DNA of 31,211 nucleotides, from NCBI GenBank assembly GCA_964525605.1, contig CAZGKT010000044.1, positions 1 through 31,211 on the forward strand. Direction: 5' to 3'. Of the stretch, positions 23,041 to 30,705 are shown one piece after another. Position numbers and translations under genes: made by a program. Below the pieces are notes generated by a model. The model saw nothing but the letters and a program-made list of their open reading frames with translations. It was not told the DNA's origin and made no database searches. Each line of letters opens with the position of its first letter. Within the stretch, counting starts at the first letter, position 1. The DNA is from CAVTWJ01 sp964525605. Lineage in GTDB: Bacteria; Oederibacteriota; Muellerivitia; Muellerivitales; Muellerivitaceae.

Positions 23041-24030
23041 ATGGCGAAGATCTATTACGAGCAGGACGCGGATCTGAATGTTTTGAAAGGAAAAACAGTC
23101 GGCATCATCGGCTACGGCAACCAGGGCCGTAACCAGGCCCTGAACCTGAAGGATTCGGGCATCAAGGTGCTCATCGGCGAGCGCGCCGAAAAGCCCATCC
23201 AGCAGGCCCGGGCGGATGGCTTCGAGGTCACGGACGCCAGGGAGATCGCGACCAAGTCGGACATCATCCAGATCCTGACCCAGGATGACCTGCAGGCCAA
23301 CATCTACAAGACCGACATCAAGGCGAACCTCAAGGGCGGCAAGGCCCTCATGTTCTCCCACGGCTTCAATATCCATTTCGGCCAAATCATCCCCCCGGCG
23401 GATGTGGACGTGTTCATGATCGCCCCCAAGAGCCCGGGTCACCTGGTCCGCTCGACCTATGTGGAAGGCAAGGGAGTCCCGGCCCTGGTGGCCATCCACC
23501 AGAACGCCACCGGCAACGCCCTGAAGATCGCCCTGGCCTACGGAAAGGCCATCGGCTGCACCCGCGCCGGCATTTTGGAGACCACCTTTAAAGAAGAGAC
23601 CGAGACCGACCTTTTCGGGGAACAGGTGGTCCTTTGCGGCGGCCTGACCGAGCTCATCCGGGCGGGTTTTGAGACCCTGGTGGCCGCGGGCTACCAGCCC
23701 GAGGTGGCCTATTTTGAGTGTCTCCACGAAGTGAAACTGATCGTGGACCTGATCTACGAGAAGGGCATTTCGGGCATGCGGGACGGGGTTTCCACCACCG
23801 CCAAGTACGGCGATATCACCCGGGGCCGGCGCATCATCACCGACAATACCCGGCATGAGATGCAGCGCATCCTGGCCGAGATCCAGTCCGGGTCCTTCGC
23901 CCGCGAATTCATTTTGGAAAACCTGGCCAACCGCCCGGTCTACAACGCGCTCCTGAAGAACGACTCGCAGCACCTCATCGAGAAGGTGGGAGCCCAGGTT
24001 CGCAGCATGTTCAGCTGGTTCAAGAAATAG
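23041..24030 (+). CDS. ilvC: Ketol-acid reductoisomerase, class I
   Basis: 329 aa, short class I form. It isomerises and reduces acetolactate or acetohydroxybutyrate to the dihydroxy acid. The dinucleotide loop is GYGNQG (24-29); His107 is in SHGFNIHF, and the Mg2+/substrate residues Asp190, Glu194, Glu226, Glu230 and Ser251 fall where expected. The cofactor-specificity loop reads ERAEKP (47-52), where NADPH enzymes usually have a sequence like REGSKS. The two phosphate-binding serines are Glu50 and Pro52 here, so NADH use is plausible. Ribosome-binding site AAGGAG (23030-23035). Confidence 0.96.
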   Translation: MAKIYYEQDADLNVLKGKTVGIIGYGNQGRNQALNLKDSGIKVLIGERAEKPIQQARADGFEVTDAREIATKSDIIQILTQDDLQANIYKTDIKANLKGGKALMFSHGFNIHFGQIIPPADVDVFMIAPKSPGHLVRSTYVEGKGVPALVAIHQNATGNALKIALAYGKAIGCTRAGILETTFKEETETDLFGEQVVLCGGLTELIRAGFETLVAAGYQPEVAYFECLHEVKLIVDLIYEKGISGMRDGVSTTAKYGDITRGRRIITDNTRHEMQRILAEIQSGSFAREFILENLANRPVYNALLKNDSQHLIEKVGAQVRSMFSWFKK

Positions 24031-24044
24031 ATCGTCAGCTATTG

Positions 24045-24106
24045 GCGGTTAGCCTTTAGCCATTAGCAAGGATGAATATCCTCATCCAAAGCTAAAGGCC
24101 AACCGC
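24045..24106 (+). repeat. Imperfect inverted-repeat element between ilvC and psd
   Basis: GCGGTT (24045-24050) pairs with AACCGC (24101-24106), and after one mismatch GCCTTTAGC (24052-24060) pairs with GCTAAAGGC (24091-24099). Inside lies a second hairpin, GGATGA (24070-24075) with TCATCC (24082-24087). The element fills almost the whole ilvC-psd gap and ends just before the psd ribosome-binding site. No U-run, so not a simple terminator. It resembles dispersed REP/MITE-like palindromes or an mRNA-stabilising stem-loop. Confidence 0.6.
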
Positions 24107-24125
24107 AACCGATGGAGGTTTGGAA

Positions 24126-24803
24126 GTGAGACTGCCGTTCATGCCTGAAACCTGGATCATGGTCCTCCCCGTCCTGGGGGCGGGGATGGCCCTGTTGGTC
24201 TGGGGAAGAGCTACGGGGAACCTCTGGTTGGATCTCACGGCGGCCTTAATCTCGTTGGTGGCCCTGTTGATCCTGAATTTCTTTAGGGACTTTGAACGGA
24301 AGCCTTCCCAACCCCTGGGGCCCCGGGAAGTTGTCAGCCCGGCCGATGGCAAGGTGGTGATTCTCACCGAGGCGGTGGAGAAATTCCACCTGAAACAAAA
24401 GGCGGTCCATATCGCCATCTTCATGAACCCCCTGAACAACCATGTTCAGCGGGTCCCTTTCGACGGAAAGGTCGTCAAGAAGGCCTATTATCCGGGTGAA
24501 TTCCTGGCGGCCTATGACGACAAGGCCGATCTGGTGAACGAACAGTGCCACCTGGTGGTGGAACTCAAAGGCGGCAAGGGCTTTAAAAGCCCGGGCCGTG
24601 TCGTTTTGAAGCAGATCGCCGGGTTGCTTTGCCGGCGGGTGAAGACCGACCCGGAAACGGGCGCGGTCCTGGCCCGGGGCGATCGTTTTGGAAGGATCTT
24701 GCTGGGGTCCCGCGTGGATCTCTTCTTACCGAAGGGCTTCAAGCCTTCGGTCAAGTTGGGAGACCAGGTCCGGGCCGGGGTGACGGTTCTAGGAGAGTTC
24801 TAA
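24126..24803 (+). CDS. psd: Phosphatidylserine decarboxylase proenzyme, short type
   Basis: 225 aa. It decarboxylates phosphatidylserine to phosphatidylethanolamine at the inner membrane. Two hydrophobic segments (about 11-27 and 34-52) anchor the N-terminus. Conserved parts are VVSPADGKVV (Asp74), MNPLNNHVQRVP (His106) and the self-cleavage site RFGRILLGSRVD, where Gly194-Ser195 would be cut to form the pyruvoyl group. The GTG at 24126 is preferred because GGAGG (24114-24118) lies seven bases upstream; a TTG at 24120 is too close. pssA follows without a gap. Confidence 0.94.
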   Translation: MRLPFMPETWIMVLPVLGAGMALLVWGRATGNLWLDLTAALISLVALLILNFFRDFERKPSQPLGPREVVSPADGKVVILTEAVEKFHLKQKAVHIAIFMNPLNNHVQRVPFDGKVVKKAYYPGEFLAAYDDKADLVNEQCHLVVELKGGKGFKSPGRVVLKQIAGLLCRRVKTDPETGAVLARGDRFGRILLGSRVDLFLPKGFKPSVKLGDQVRAGVTVLGEF

Positions 24804-25688
24804 ATGGCTTCGCCGAGGATCAAAAATATAAAAGTAGAGGTCCCTGAAAAGATCGCAACCTCACGCCTTCGCAAAACCATCTACTTGCTCCCCAACAGCA
24901 TTACGGCGGCCAACATGGTCCTGGGCATCTGGTCCATCACCTGGGCCATCAAGGATTCCCTGACCCTATCCATGTTTCCGGCCCATGACACCATTCCCTA
25001 TGTCATGCCCGCGCGCCTCATCGTCATCGCGGCTTTTCTGGATTTATTTGATGGCATAGTGGCCCGAGCCACCCACACGACTTCCAAATTCGGTCAGGAA
25101 TTCGACAGCCTGTCCGACTTGGTCTCTTTTGGGATGGCGCCGGCCATCCTCATCTACCTGTCGGTTTTACGTTACATGGGCGATTGGGGCCTGGCCATCA
25201 TCTTCCTGTATGTCGTTTGCACGGCCATCCGGCTGGCCCGTTTCAATGTCCAGGCTGCGGTAGAGGAGAAAACGTCTTTCATGGGCCTACCCAGCCCGGC
25301 CGCGGCGGGTATCCTAGCCAGCTATGTGCTGGTATCCCGCTGGTACGGCTTCTACGACAAAGGCATCTTCCTGAACAAGGTCATGGGCTGGTACGAGGAA
25401 AATCTGAACGCTATTGAACTGCCCTGGATACCGATCCTGACGGTCGTGATCGCCCTGGTCATGGTTTCGACGATCCCCTTTCCGAGCTTGAAAAAGTTGA
25501 ACAAAGAATTCATCAAGCCTTGGACCCTGGCTTTCATCGGTTTGGTCCTTATCTCCCTGGTGGAAGCTTTCGAATTCACCTCCTTCACGCTTCTGACCAT
25601 CTACCTTTTCTGGGGCATCATCAAGTTCCTGACCAAGAACAGCCTGGGTCGACTTAGAAAGCCTGCCAAGGCCAATCCCAAAGTCTGA
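24804..25688 (+). CDS. pssA: CDP-diacylglycerol-serine O-phosphatidyltransferase
   Basis: 294 aa, multi-span inner-membrane enzyme. It makes phosphatidylserine from CDP-diacylglycerol and serine, the substrate of the preceding Psd. The CDP-alcohol phosphotransferase signature D-x2-D-G-x2-A-R-x8-G-x3-D-x3-D is complete: Asp80, Asp83-Gly84, Ala87-Arg88, Gly97, Asp101, Asp105. Several hydrophobic helices flank it. The ATG begins on the base after the psd stop, and the ribosome-binding site (AGGAGAG) is inside psd. Confidence 0.94.
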   Translation: MASPRIKNIKVEVPEKIATSRLRKTIYLLPNSITAANMVLGIWSITWAIKDSLTLSMFPAHDTIPYVMPARLIVIAAFLDLFDGIVARATHTTSKFGQEFDSLSDLVSFGMAPAILIYLSVLRYMGDWGLAIIFLYVVCTAIRLARFNVQAAVEEKTSFMGLPSPAAAGILASYVLVSRWYGFYDKGIFLNKVMGWYEENLNAIELPWIPILTVVIALVMVSTIPFPSLKKLNKEFIKPWTLAFIGLVLISLVEAFEFTSFTLLTIYLFWGIIKFLTKNSLGRLRKPAKANPKV

Positions 25689-25740
25689 GCGGTTTCTCTC
25701 ATATGACTATTCACCCCAATAAGACAAACGAGGTCCAAAA

Positions 25741-27342
25741 ATGAAAACAAAAAAGAATTCCTCAACTACCCCATCCTCCTCCACCGGAGAGAAGGTCTAC
25801 ATCTTTGATACGACTTTGCGCGACGGGGAACAGGCTCCTGGAGCAAGCCTGAATACCGCCGAAAAGATGAAAATCGCGGTCCAACTGGAAAAGCTGGGGG
25901 TCGATATCATCGAGGCCGGTTTTCCCGCCGCCTCTCCCGGTGATTCCGAGGCCGTGGAAAAGATTTCCCGGACCCTGAAGAAAACAACCATCGCCGGTCT
26001 CTGCCGGGCCATGCGCAAGGATATCGACATTTGCGCCAAGGCCCTGAAAAGCGCCAAACGTTCCCGCATCCATATTTTCATCTCTTCCTCCGATATTCAT
26101 CTAAAGCATTTGTTCCGCAAGAGCCGGGAAGAGGCCCTGGATGCCACGGTAGACGCGGTCAAGTACGCCCGTAATTTCACCGATGACGTGGAGTTTTCGG
26201 CCCAGGACGCTTCCCGATCCAACCTTGATTTCCTGTGTCGCATGGTTGAAGCGGCCATCAAAAGCGGGGCCAAAACCATCAACGTGCCGGACACGGTGGG
26301 TTATGCCATCCCTACCGAATACGGCCACATGGTCGCGACCCTGAAAAACCGGGTACCCAATATCAGCAAGGCTATCCTGTCCGTACATTGTCACAACGAC
26401 CTAGGGCTGGCGGTCGCCAACTCCCTCTCGGCCATTCGCAACGGGGCCCGACAGGTGGAATGCACCATCAATGGCATTGGGGAAAGGGCGGGAAACGCCA
26501 GCCTGGAAGAAATTGTCATGGTGCTGAAAACCCGTCATGACCTCTACCCTTACCAGACAGGAGTCAACACCAAGGAAATCTACAAGACCAGCCGACTGGT
26601 CTCGACCCTGACGGGTTTTATGATCCAACCCAACAAGGCCATTGTAGGCAACAACGCCTTCGCTCATGAGAGCGGTATTCATCAGGACGGAATGCTCAAA
26701 TACCGGCAGAATTACGAGATCATGACTCCCGAATCCATCGGCGTACCCGAAAGCCGGTTGGTTCTCGGCAAGCATTCGGGCCGACACGCCCTCAGCAAGA
26801 GACTGGAAGACCTGGGGTATAACTTGAACCAGGAAGCCATCGACATCCTCTTTGCCAAATTCAAAGATCTGGCCGACAAGAAAAAAAGCGTCTATGACGA
26901 GGATATCGAGGCCTTGATCGAGGAAAAGCTGGAAACGGCTTCCAACCAGTACCAGCTGACCTATCTTCATACCTCCGCCGGCACCACAACCCGGCCCACG
27001 GCCACCTTGAGGCTCAAGAAGGGCGAGGCCGAGGTGGAGGAGGCCGCCACCGGGGACGGGCCGGTGGACGCGGTGTTCAACGCCATCGACCGGGCCACGG
27101 GTTTCAAGGGAAAACTGGAAAACTATTCCCTGAAGGCCCTCACTCAGGGCCGGGATGCCCAGGGCGAGGTCACGGTCACGGTAGCGATAGGCGAGGATGA
27201 GGCCAACGGAAGGGGCGTTTCGACGGATGTCATCGAGGCTTCCGCCAAGGCTTATTTGAACGGCGTGAACAAACTTCTTTTAAAACACGAGAAAAAAAGC
27301 GCCAAGACATCCTTCAATATCCAGAAGGGCCTGAAGCTTTAG
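25741..27342 (+). CDS. leuA: 2-isopropylmalate synthase
   Basis: 533 aa. It condenses acetyl-CoA with 2-ketoisovalerate, the first committed step to leucine. The TIM-barrel start FDTTLRDGEQAPGASL (Arg27, Asp28) and the metal ligands of VHCHNDLGLAVAN (His216, His218) are clear, as is INGIGERAGNASLEE. The C-terminal regulatory (LeuA dimer) domain, about 400-533, is present, with DGPVDAVFNAIDRATG and GRGVSTDVIEASAKAYLNGVN, so leucine feedback is likely. Citramalate synthase is a less likely alternative given the leuB neighbour. Confidence 0.92.
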   Translation: MKTKKNSSTTPSSSTGEKVYIFDTTLRDGEQAPGASLNTAEKMKIAVQLEKLGVDIIEAGFPAASPGDSEAVEKISRTLKKTTIAGLCRAMRKDIDICAKALKSAKRSRIHIFISSSDIHLKHLFRKSREEALDATVDAVKYARNFTDDVEFSAQDASRSNLDFLCRMVEAAIKSGAKTINVPDTVGYAIPTEYGHMVATLKNRVPNISKAILSVHCHNDLGLAVANSLSAIRNGARQVECTINGIGERAGNASLEEIVMVLKTRHDLYPYQTGVNTKEIYKTSRLVSTLTGFMIQPNKAIVGNNAFAHESGIHQDGMLKYRQNYEIMTPESIGVPESRLVLGKHSGRHALSKRLEDLGYNLNQEAIDILFAKFKDLADKKKSVYDEDIEALIEEKLETASNQYQLTYLHTSAGTTTRPTATLRLKKGEAEVEEAATGDGPVDAVFNAIDRATGFKGKLENYSLKALTQGRDAQGEVTVTVAIGEDEANGRGVSTDVIEASAKAYLNGVNKLLLKHEKKSAKTSFNIQKGLKL

Positions 27343-27350
27343 TAAATAAA

Positions 27351-27422
27351 ACTTTTACCGCAGAGGCGCGAAGGCCGCGAAGAAAATCTTTTTAGGCTTT
27401 CTCCGCGTCTCCGCGGTGAAAA
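27351..27422 (+). repeat. GC-rich palindromic element between leuA and leuB
   Basis: The 90-base leuA-leuB gap is mostly one large imperfect palindrome. TTTT-ACCGC-A-GAG-G-CGCG (from 27352) faces CGCG-T-CTC-CGCGGT-GAAAA (up to 27422), with AGAAA/TTTCT inside and an internal partial duplication (GCGCGAA / GCCGCGAA). The style is that of a widespread family of intergenic repeats with cores like CCGCGGAGACGCGGAG in environmental genomes. Unlike a terminator, it lacks a closing U-run on this strand. Confidence 0.6.
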
Positions 27423-27432
27423 TGAGGTTGTT

Positions 27433-28503
27433 ATGAATTACCACATCGTTGTCCTTGCCGGAGACGGGATCGGCCCTGAAATCTGCGAGGAATCCAAAAA
27501 GGTCCTCAACCGTATCGGGAGCGTGTTTGGGCATAAGTTCGAATACGAACCGCAGGACGCGGGGGGCATCGCCATTGATAAATTCGACAACCCTCTGCCG
27601 GACCACACCCTGAAAGCCTGCCAGGCGTCCCAGGCGGTGCTGAAAGCTCCCATGGGCGGTCCCAAGTGGGACAAGATTGAAAATAAAAAAAGGCCCGAGG
27701 CGGGCATTCTGGGGCTCCGCAAGGGGTTAGATCTTTACGCCAACCTACGCCCGGTAAAACTCTTTAACGCCCTGAAAGAAGCCTCCACCCTCAAGACCGA
27801 AGTCATCGATGGGGTGGATATGCTGATCGTGCGGGAACTGATCTCGGGTATTTATTTTGGAGAGCCCCGGGGTATCTACGGAGAAGGGAAGGACCGCTAT
27901 GGGGTCAACACCGAAATCTACCGTACTCCCGAGGTCGAGCGTATCGTGAAGTTGGCCTGTGACCTGGCCCGCCTCCGCCGCAAAAAAGTGACAAGCGTTG
28001 ACAAATTCAACGTCCTGGAATCTTCCCGGCTCTGGCACGACGTGGCGGAAGAGGTGGCTAAGGGTTATCCGGACTTGGTCTTTGAGCACCAGATCGTGGA
28101 TAATGCGGCGATGCAGTTGATCCTCAAACCCAAACAATTCGATGTGCTGGTGACTACCAATATGTTCGGGGATATCCTCTCGGATGAGGCTTCCATGCTC
28201 ACCGGTTCTCTGGGGATGCTGCCCTCCGCCTCCCTCGGGGGCAAGGTGGGTCTTTACGAGCCTTCTCACGGTTCGGCGCCCGATATCGCCGGAACCGGCA
28301 AGGCTAATCCCTTGGCCATGATCCTTTCAATCGGGATGATGCTCAAATACAGTTTCCACCTGCAAAAAGAATCGGACACGGTGGAAGAGGCGGTGGAAAG
28401 AGTATTAAACAAGGGTCTACGGACGGCGGACCTAGCGAAAAAAGGCGAAAAGAGGGTGTCCTGTTCTCAAATGGGCGATGCCATCTGCGCTGAAATCGGC
28501 TAA
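27433..28503 (+). CDS. leuB: 3-isopropylmalate dehydrogenase
   Basis: 356 aa, normal length. It oxidatively decarboxylates 3-isopropylmalate with NAD+ in leucine synthesis. Diagnostic sequence: LAGDGIGPEI at the start, LRKGLDLYANLRPV (substrate-binding arginines), VDKFNVLESSRLW, TTNMFGDILSDEASMLTGSLGMLPSASLG and the NAD-binding GLYEPSHGSAPDIAGTGKANPLA. Ribosome-binding site ATGAGG (27422-27427). The leuCD dehydratase genes that link LeuA and LeuB are not in the window. Confidence 0.96.
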   Translation: MNYHIVVLAGDGIGPEICEESKKVLNRIGSVFGHKFEYEPQDAGGIAIDKFDNPLPDHTLKACQASQAVLKAPMGGPKWDKIENKKRPEAGILGLRKGLDLYANLRPVKLFNALKEASTLKTEVIDGVDMLIVRELISGIYFGEPRGIYGEGKDRYGVNTEIYRTPEVERIVKLACDLARLRRKKVTSVDKFNVLESSRLWHDVAEEVAKGYPDLVFEHQIVDNAAMQLILKPKQFDVLVTTNMFGDILSDEASMLTGSLGMLPSASLGGKVGLYEPSHGSAPDIAGTGKANPLAMILSIGMMLKYSFHLQKESDTVEEAVERVLNKGLRTADLAKKGEKRVSCSQMGDAICAEIG

Positions 28504-28521
28504 AAAAGGCGAAGGCGAACT

Positions 28522-29289
28522 GTGAAATTATTTGGGCTTATTTTTTTAATCGCGATTCTTTCTTTCACCGATTTGGTTTTAGCGCAAACGAACCCCACGC
28601 CCACCTTGCTTCCCGCAATTTTGGCCACCAACACCTTTACCCCGATCTCAACTACGACATTCACTCCCACCCCGACTCGAACAGCCACCTTTACCACCAC
28701 TGGAACCCAGTCTCCTTCGGCCACTTTTACCAAAACGCAAACGCCCACCATTACCCCCACGTGGACCTTCACCCCTTCCTCCACACGAACCTCAACAAAA
28801 ACCCCCACTTTGACCCCAACTTTTTCCGTCACCGGGACCCGGTCTCCTTCTGCCACATTCACGAAAACCAATACGATTACCCTTACGCCCACTTTTACTC
28901 GCACCCTCACCTCTACCCTCACTTCTACCCCCACGATTACCCGAACACCAACTATCACGCAAACTCCCACCATTACTCCCGGCGTTTTCAAATTTGATGT
29001 TTCCCCCAAACCTGACGCGCAGGGAAGAATTAGTTTCGGCTGGGAGGTTAATATTCCCTGTGAAAGGGTGTATCTGAAAATTTATTCTTCCGGCTTCAGA
29101 CTGGTCCGGGATTTTGAATTCAACAAACTCGACAGTCCGGACTTCCTGACTCGGGGAACTCACAAGTTTTATTGGGATGGCAAGGACGAACAGAACCGGC
29201 GAATGCCCCCGGGCTCTTACCTCTGCTTCATCGATATCAACTCGAAGAAAAAAGTTTACGAGGCCAGTTCCAAAACCGAGGTCCCCTGA
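28522..29289 (+). CDS. Secreted Thr/Pro-rich protein with FlgD-Ig-like C-terminal domain
   Basis: 255 aa from GTG at 28522, with AAGGCGA just before it. Residues 1-21 are a signal peptide (MKLFGLIFLIAILSFTDLVLA). Residues about 24-153 are a low-complexity Thr/Pro/Ser linker that contains a duplicated cassette: TGTQSPSATFTKTQT (60-74) and TGTRSPSATFTKTNT (104-118). Residues about 155-245 form a FlgD-Ig-like beta domain (FDVSPKPDAQGRISFGWEV, VYLKIYSSG, FYWDGKDEQNRRMPPGSYLCFI). It is probably surface-exposed, perhaps heavily glycosylated on Thr. No transmembrane end or cell-wall anchor. It follows leuB by 18 bases but is unlikely to act in the same pathway. Confidence 0.82.
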   Translation: MKLFGLIFLIAILSFTDLVLAQTNPTPTLLPAILATNTFTPISTTTFTPTPTRTATFTTTGTQSPSATFTKTQTPTITPTWTFTPSSTRTSTKTPTLTPTFSVTGTRSPSATFTKTNTITLTPTFTRTLTSTLTSTPTITRTPTITQTPTITPGVFKFDVSPKPDAQGRISFGWEVNIPCERVYLKIYSSGFRLVRDFEFNKLDSPDFLTRGTHKFYWDGKDEQNRRMPPGSYLCFIDINSKKKVYEASSKTEVP

Positions 29290-29384
29290 CCTTCCCCTTT
29301 CTCTGTCCCGGTTCTCAATCATCCATAAAATAAAACCGGCACTGTACCGATCTCGTTGAATTTTGGATTGGAGGTCGGTCTGGA

Positions 29385-29412
29385 TTGAAACCTCCCGCAA
29401 ATATGCTATCCT
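29385..29412 (+). promoter_or_regulatory. Candidate asd promoter
   Basis: TTGAAA (29385-29390) and TATCCT (29407-29412) with a 16-base spacer. Initiation near 29419 leaves about 32 bases of leader including AAGGA at 29440-29444, which supports the asd start at 29451. A CCGGTT...AACCGG inverted repeat (29308-29339) lies upstream but has no U-run. Confidence 0.45.
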
Positions 29413-29450
29413 TTGCCATTCCCGGCCAGGCCGGTTATCAAGGACATTCC

Positions 29451-30530
29451 ATGAAAAAGAAAACTGTAGCTGTCATTGGCGCCACAGGAGTGGCGGGCCA
29501 GCAATTTCTGGCTTCTCTTTCGGGCCATCCCTGGTTTGATGTGGTGGCGCTGGCCGCCAGCGAGCGTTCCGCGGGCAAACTTTTCAAGGATGCCATCACC
29601 GACGCATCCGGCGCATTCCGCTGGTATTGCCAGGAACCTTTGGACCCCGCTTTCGCCGGGATCATGGTTCAGGACGCCTCCAAACTGGACGCTACGAAAG
29701 TGGACCTGATCTTCACGGCCGTTGAGTCGGATGCCGCCAAGGACCTGGAACCCCGCTACGCCAAAACTACCCCGGTGGTTTCCACCGCCTCCGCTTTTCG
29801 GTATGAAAAAGACGTACCCATCTTCATCCCTGGAGTGAATGAGAGTCATGACGCGTTGATCCCGGTCCAAAAAAAGAACCGGGGCTGGAAGGGTTTTGTG
29901 ACGCCCGTTCCCAACTGCACCACAACCGGCTTGGCCATGACATTGAAACCCCTCCATGAGCATTTCGGCATACAACAGGTTCTGATGACCTCCATGCAGG
30001 CCTGTTCAGGCGCGGGCCGGTCTCCCGGGGTAATCGGTCTGGACATCATGGATAACGTCATTCCCTACATACCCAAGGAAGAAGAAAAGGTCGAAAAAGA
30101 AACCCAGAAAATATTGGGAATCATCAAGGGCGAAGAAATCATCTCGGCGCCTTTCCCGGTTTCGGCCACCTGTACTCGGGTTCCGGTTTTGGAAGCTCAT
30201 ACGGAGGCGGTTTATGTTTCCCTCAAGAAACCCGCGACCGTGGACGAGGTCAAGAAAGCCATGCGTGAATGGGGCAAGGATTTCATCGCCCTCAAGCTCC
30301 CGTCATGCCCGCCCGCCCTCATGGAAGTCACGGATGACCCCTTCCGGCCCCAGCCGCGGCTGGATCGAGACAGGCAGGGCGGGATGGTCACCTCCGTCGG
30401 CCGGGTACGGGCGGATCACGCTCTCGCGAATGGCGTAAAGTTCATGTTGGTGTCCCATAACACCAAGATGGGCGCCGCCAAAGGGGGCATGTTGGTGGCG
30501 GAGTACCTGATTCAAAAGGGTCACATCTAG
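29451..30530 (+). CDS. asd: Aspartate-semialdehyde dehydrogenase, archaeal/fungal-like type
   Basis: 359 aa. It reduces aspartyl-4-phosphate with NADPH to aspartate semialdehyde, the branch point to Lys, Met, Thr and diaminopimelate. The NADP loop is GATGVAGQQF (10-19), the catalytic cysteine is Cys156 in VPNCTTTG, and the active-site histidine is probably His250 (VLEAHTEAVYVSL). SMQACSGAGRSPGV and the long insert place it with the archaeal/fungal branch rather than the E. coli type. The start at 29451 has AAGGA six bases upstream; an in-frame start at 29385 lies in the likely promoter. It ends at a terminator. Confidence 0.93.
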   Translation: MKKKTVAVIGATGVAGQQFLASLSGHPWFDVVALAASERSAGKLFKDAITDASGAFRWYCQEPLDPAFAGIMVQDASKLDATKVDLIFTAVESDAAKDLEPRYAKTTPVVSTASAFRYEKDVPIFIPGVNESHDALIPVQKKNRGWKGFVTPVPNCTTTGLAMTLKPLHEHFGIQQVLMTSMQACSGAGRSPGVIGLDIMDNVIPYIPKEEEKVEKETQKILGIIKGEEIISAPFPVSATCTRVPVLEAHTEAVYVSLKKPATVDEVKKAMREWGKDFIALKLPSCPPALMEVTDDPFRPQPRLDRDRQGGMVTSVGRVRADHALANGVKFMLVSHNTKMGAAKGGMLVAEYLIQKGHI

Positions 30531-30545
30531 TTATCGATCAACCCG

Positions 30546-30600
30546 CGGTTCGCCTTTGTTTTTGGAAATTCTTTGGTGAACCGAGGATTTTTTATTTTTA
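30546..30600 (+). terminator. Rho-independent terminator after asd
   Basis: CGGTTCGCC (30546-30554) pairs with GGTGAACCG (30575-30583), nine pairs with one G-U, across a 20-base loop. A T-run (30588-30593, then ATTTTTA) follows. It ends the asd transcript and separates it from tpx. Confidence 0.7.
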
Positions 30601-30608
30601 CTCTCCCT

Positions 30609-30636
30609 TTGTTTTTTCCACCCGACTCTGTATAAC
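30609..30636 (+). promoter_or_regulatory. Candidate tpx promoter
   Basis: TTGTTT (30609-30614) and TATAAC (30631-30636) with a 16-base spacer; TG directly precedes the -10. Initiation near 30643 would give a ~63-base leader that contains a perfect seven-pair hairpin, GGTTGGC (30653-30659) with GCCAACC (30670-30676), before the GGGAGG ribosome-binding site (30695-30700). Confidence 0.45.
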
Positions 30637-30705
30637 GCTGTCGTTCGTTAGGGGTTGGCCATTGAAATTGCCAACCGAAAACTGATTTTAAAAAGGGAGG
30701 TTTTT

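Noticed and set aside
22375..23973. Long (532-codon) open frame on the minus strand
   Set aside because: It lies exactly antisense to ilvH and ilvC, has no recognisable domain, and arises from the strong GC-ending codon bias of those genes. The same applies to the minus-strand frame 21230-22378 under ilvB.
28600..28990. Possible repeat array (CRISPR-like) from repeated ACCCCCAC/ACTTTTAC-type units
   Set aside because: Units are codons of a Thr/Pro linker in a frame with signal peptide and a folded C-terminal domain. There are no constant repeats with unique spacers.
28500..29009. Minus-strand Val/Gly/Arg-rich frame
   Set aside because: It is the antisense reading of the Thr/Pro-repeat linker of the secreted protein; its repetitiveness is inherited from the real gene.
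29385..29450. Earlier TTG start for asd (22 extra residues)
   Set aside because: The extra residues do not match the family, no ribosome-binding site precedes it, and the TTG is part of the likely -35 element.
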